Assembly (NCBI GenBank): GCA_021811225.1
Contig: JAJZPJ010000064.1
Span: 1-13,496 of the forward strand
Direction of reading: 5' to 3'
DNA length: 13,496 nucleotides
From: Pseudomonadota bacterium
Lineage (GTDB): Bacteria > Pseudomonadota > Gammaproteobacteria > Burkholderiales > Rhodocyclaceae
A model generated the notes under the pieces. The model was not told where the DNA came from. It made no database searches and worked only from the letters and a program-made list of their open reading frames with translations. The position numbers were made by a program, and so were the translations under genes. Below are positions 12,852-13,496 of this stretch, in pieces (positions within the stretch are counted from its first letter, which is position 1; the number at the start of each line of letters is the position of its first letter).

Positions 12852-13430
12852 TCAATGCGCGGCGGCATGCGCAACCCGGGCGACGAAGCCCGAATCGAGC
12901 GCGCCGACCTCGCTGGTTGTGGCTGCGATGCGGCCGTCGGCATCGAGCAGAACGATCGCGATGTTGTGGCTGAAGTCGCCGTTGGGACGCATCCGATAGG
13001 ACACGCCGAGCGTGGCGGCGAAGGCGCGCACGTCGCCCCGTTCCGGTCTGGCCAGGCGCCAGGTCGGCGCTGCCACGTGGTGCATCGAAGCCATCATCGC
13101 CAGCGCGCCGACGGTGTCGCGGGCGGGGTCGAAGCTCACCAGCACCACCGGCGGCGCGGCTCGTCCGGTGCGCTCCTTGACCGCGGTTCGGATACGCTTG
13201 ATCGCCTCGACCGTCATCGGGCAAGCATCCTTGCAGGAAGCGTAGATCATGCTCACGATCAGCGGATGTCCGCGCAGCGATTCCAGCGTGAAGGGAAGTC
13301 CGCGCTGATCGCGCAGGGTGAGCGCGGTCCGGTAGACCGAATCGGCAGGCAGCGCTGCGGGACCGGCCTGTACCGCCCCGGCCCAGGGGCTGATCAGCAA
13401 CAGGGCCAACAGTGTCCAGCGGCGGATCAT
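12852..13430 (-). CDS. SCO1/SenC/PrrC family copper chaperone or thiol protein
   Basis: This is a 192-residue exported protein of thioredoxin fold. It has an N-terminal signal peptide (about 1-22, RR then a hydrophobic core, cleavage near 'VQA-GP'), the metal/redox motif C66-x3-C70-P ('ASCKDACP') and the partner histidine H155 ('FSHN'). SCO proteins deliver copper to CuA-type sites or act as thiol-disulfide reductases in the periplasm. NorCB has no copper, so the client is more likely a copper nitrite reductase, N2O reductase or heme-copper oxidase outside the window. The ATG at 13430 has GAGGAG upstream and overlaps the preceding gene's stop. A hairpin follows the stop codon, before the norC promoter. 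Confidence 0.93.
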   Translation of the reverse strand: MIRRWTLLALLLISPWAGAVQAGPAALPADSVYRTALTLRDQRGLPFTLESLRGHPLIVSMIYASCKDACPMTVEAIKRIRTAVKERTGRAAPPVVLVSFDPARDTVGALAMMASMHHVAAPTWRLARPERGDVRAFAATLGVSYRMRPNGDFSHNIAIVLLDADGRIAATTSEVGALDSGFVARVAHAAAH

Positions 13431-13496
13431 GGCGTCTCTCCTCGGTTCGTGTCGCGCACGCAGCGGAAGCCCAAGTTGCCGGATTCGTCCGTCGGC
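13427..13496 (-). CDS. Formylglycine-generating-enzyme (SUMF1/FGE-sulfatase) family protein, 3' end only
   Basis: The last 22 codons of a gene entering from the right edge read PTDESGNLGFRCVRDTN and onward; 'NLGFRCVR' is the typical C-terminus of the SUMF1/FGE-sulfatase domain. Its TGA overlaps the SCO start (ATGA), so the two are co-translated. Family members in denitrification clusters (for example NirV beside nirK) are common and their role is unclear; many lack sulfatase-activating function. The catalytic region lies outside the window, so only family membership is supported. Confidence 0.7.
   Translation of the reverse strand, partial: PTDESGNLGFRCVRDTNRGETP

Noticed and set aside
1..13496. 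tRNA, rRNA, CRISPR arrays, riboswitches, intact mobile elements
   Set aside because: I looked for regularly spaced repeats, tRNA-like cloverleaf segments and transposase motifs and saw none; covariance-model searches were not possible.

Overview
The window is GC-rich proteobacterial DNA, and every complete gene belongs to, or can be linked with, anaerobic respiration on nitrogen oxides or anaerobic aromatic catabolism. Gene content (narJI, norCBEFQD, a class I benzoyl-CoA reductase of the Azoarcus 'bzd' layout) and the protein style suggest a denitrifying, aromatic-degrading betaproteobacterium (Rhodocyclales/Azoarcus-Thauera-like). That placement is inference; no rRNA or marker gene is present.

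Layout. (1) 1-1110, + strand: the 3' end of narJ, complete narI, and a short remnant of a fifth nar-operon gene that breaks off at an AT-rich junction near 1062. (2) 1064-1494, + strand: two NsrR-type operators, a structured leader and a DUF2249 gene. (3) 1507-2271, - strand: a metallophosphoesterase, convergent with DUF2249. (4) 2356-7071, - strand: five tightly packed genes read as bzdN, bzdO, bzdP, bzdQ and a 7Fe ferredoxin. This is an ATP-dependent benzoyl-CoA reductase with its probable electron donor, preceded by an AT-rich promoter region with an FNR/CRP-like box. (5) 7284-12704, - strand: the nitric oxide reductase operon norC-norB-norE-norF-norQ-norD. Its promoter carries a near-consensus FNR/DNR box and an overlapping NsrR-like site. 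(6) 12852-13496, - strand: a SCO-type copper chaperone/thioredoxin-fold gene preceded by the 3' end of a formylglycine-generating-enzyme-family gene.

How the parts may work together. NarI passes quinol electrons to nitrate reductase (narG and narH lie left of the window). NorCB removes the NO made downstream, with NorQ/NorD as its activating AAA+/VWA pair and NorE/NorF as accessory membrane proteins. The benzoyl-CoA reductase supplies dearomatised substrate for a metabolism that would respire nitrate. The regulatory sequences suggest two layers: anaerobic activation by an FNR/DNR-type protein (norC strongly, bzdN more weakly) and NO-relieved repression by NsrR (DUF2249 and norC). The shared NsrR-like motif is the most unexpected signal. 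The bare bzdNOPQ-ferredoxin cassette, without ring-cleavage genes and lodged between nar and nor, is the most unusual arrangement. No RNA genes, CRISPR arrays or intact mobile elements were seen, and no gene-free stretch exceeds 300 bases.
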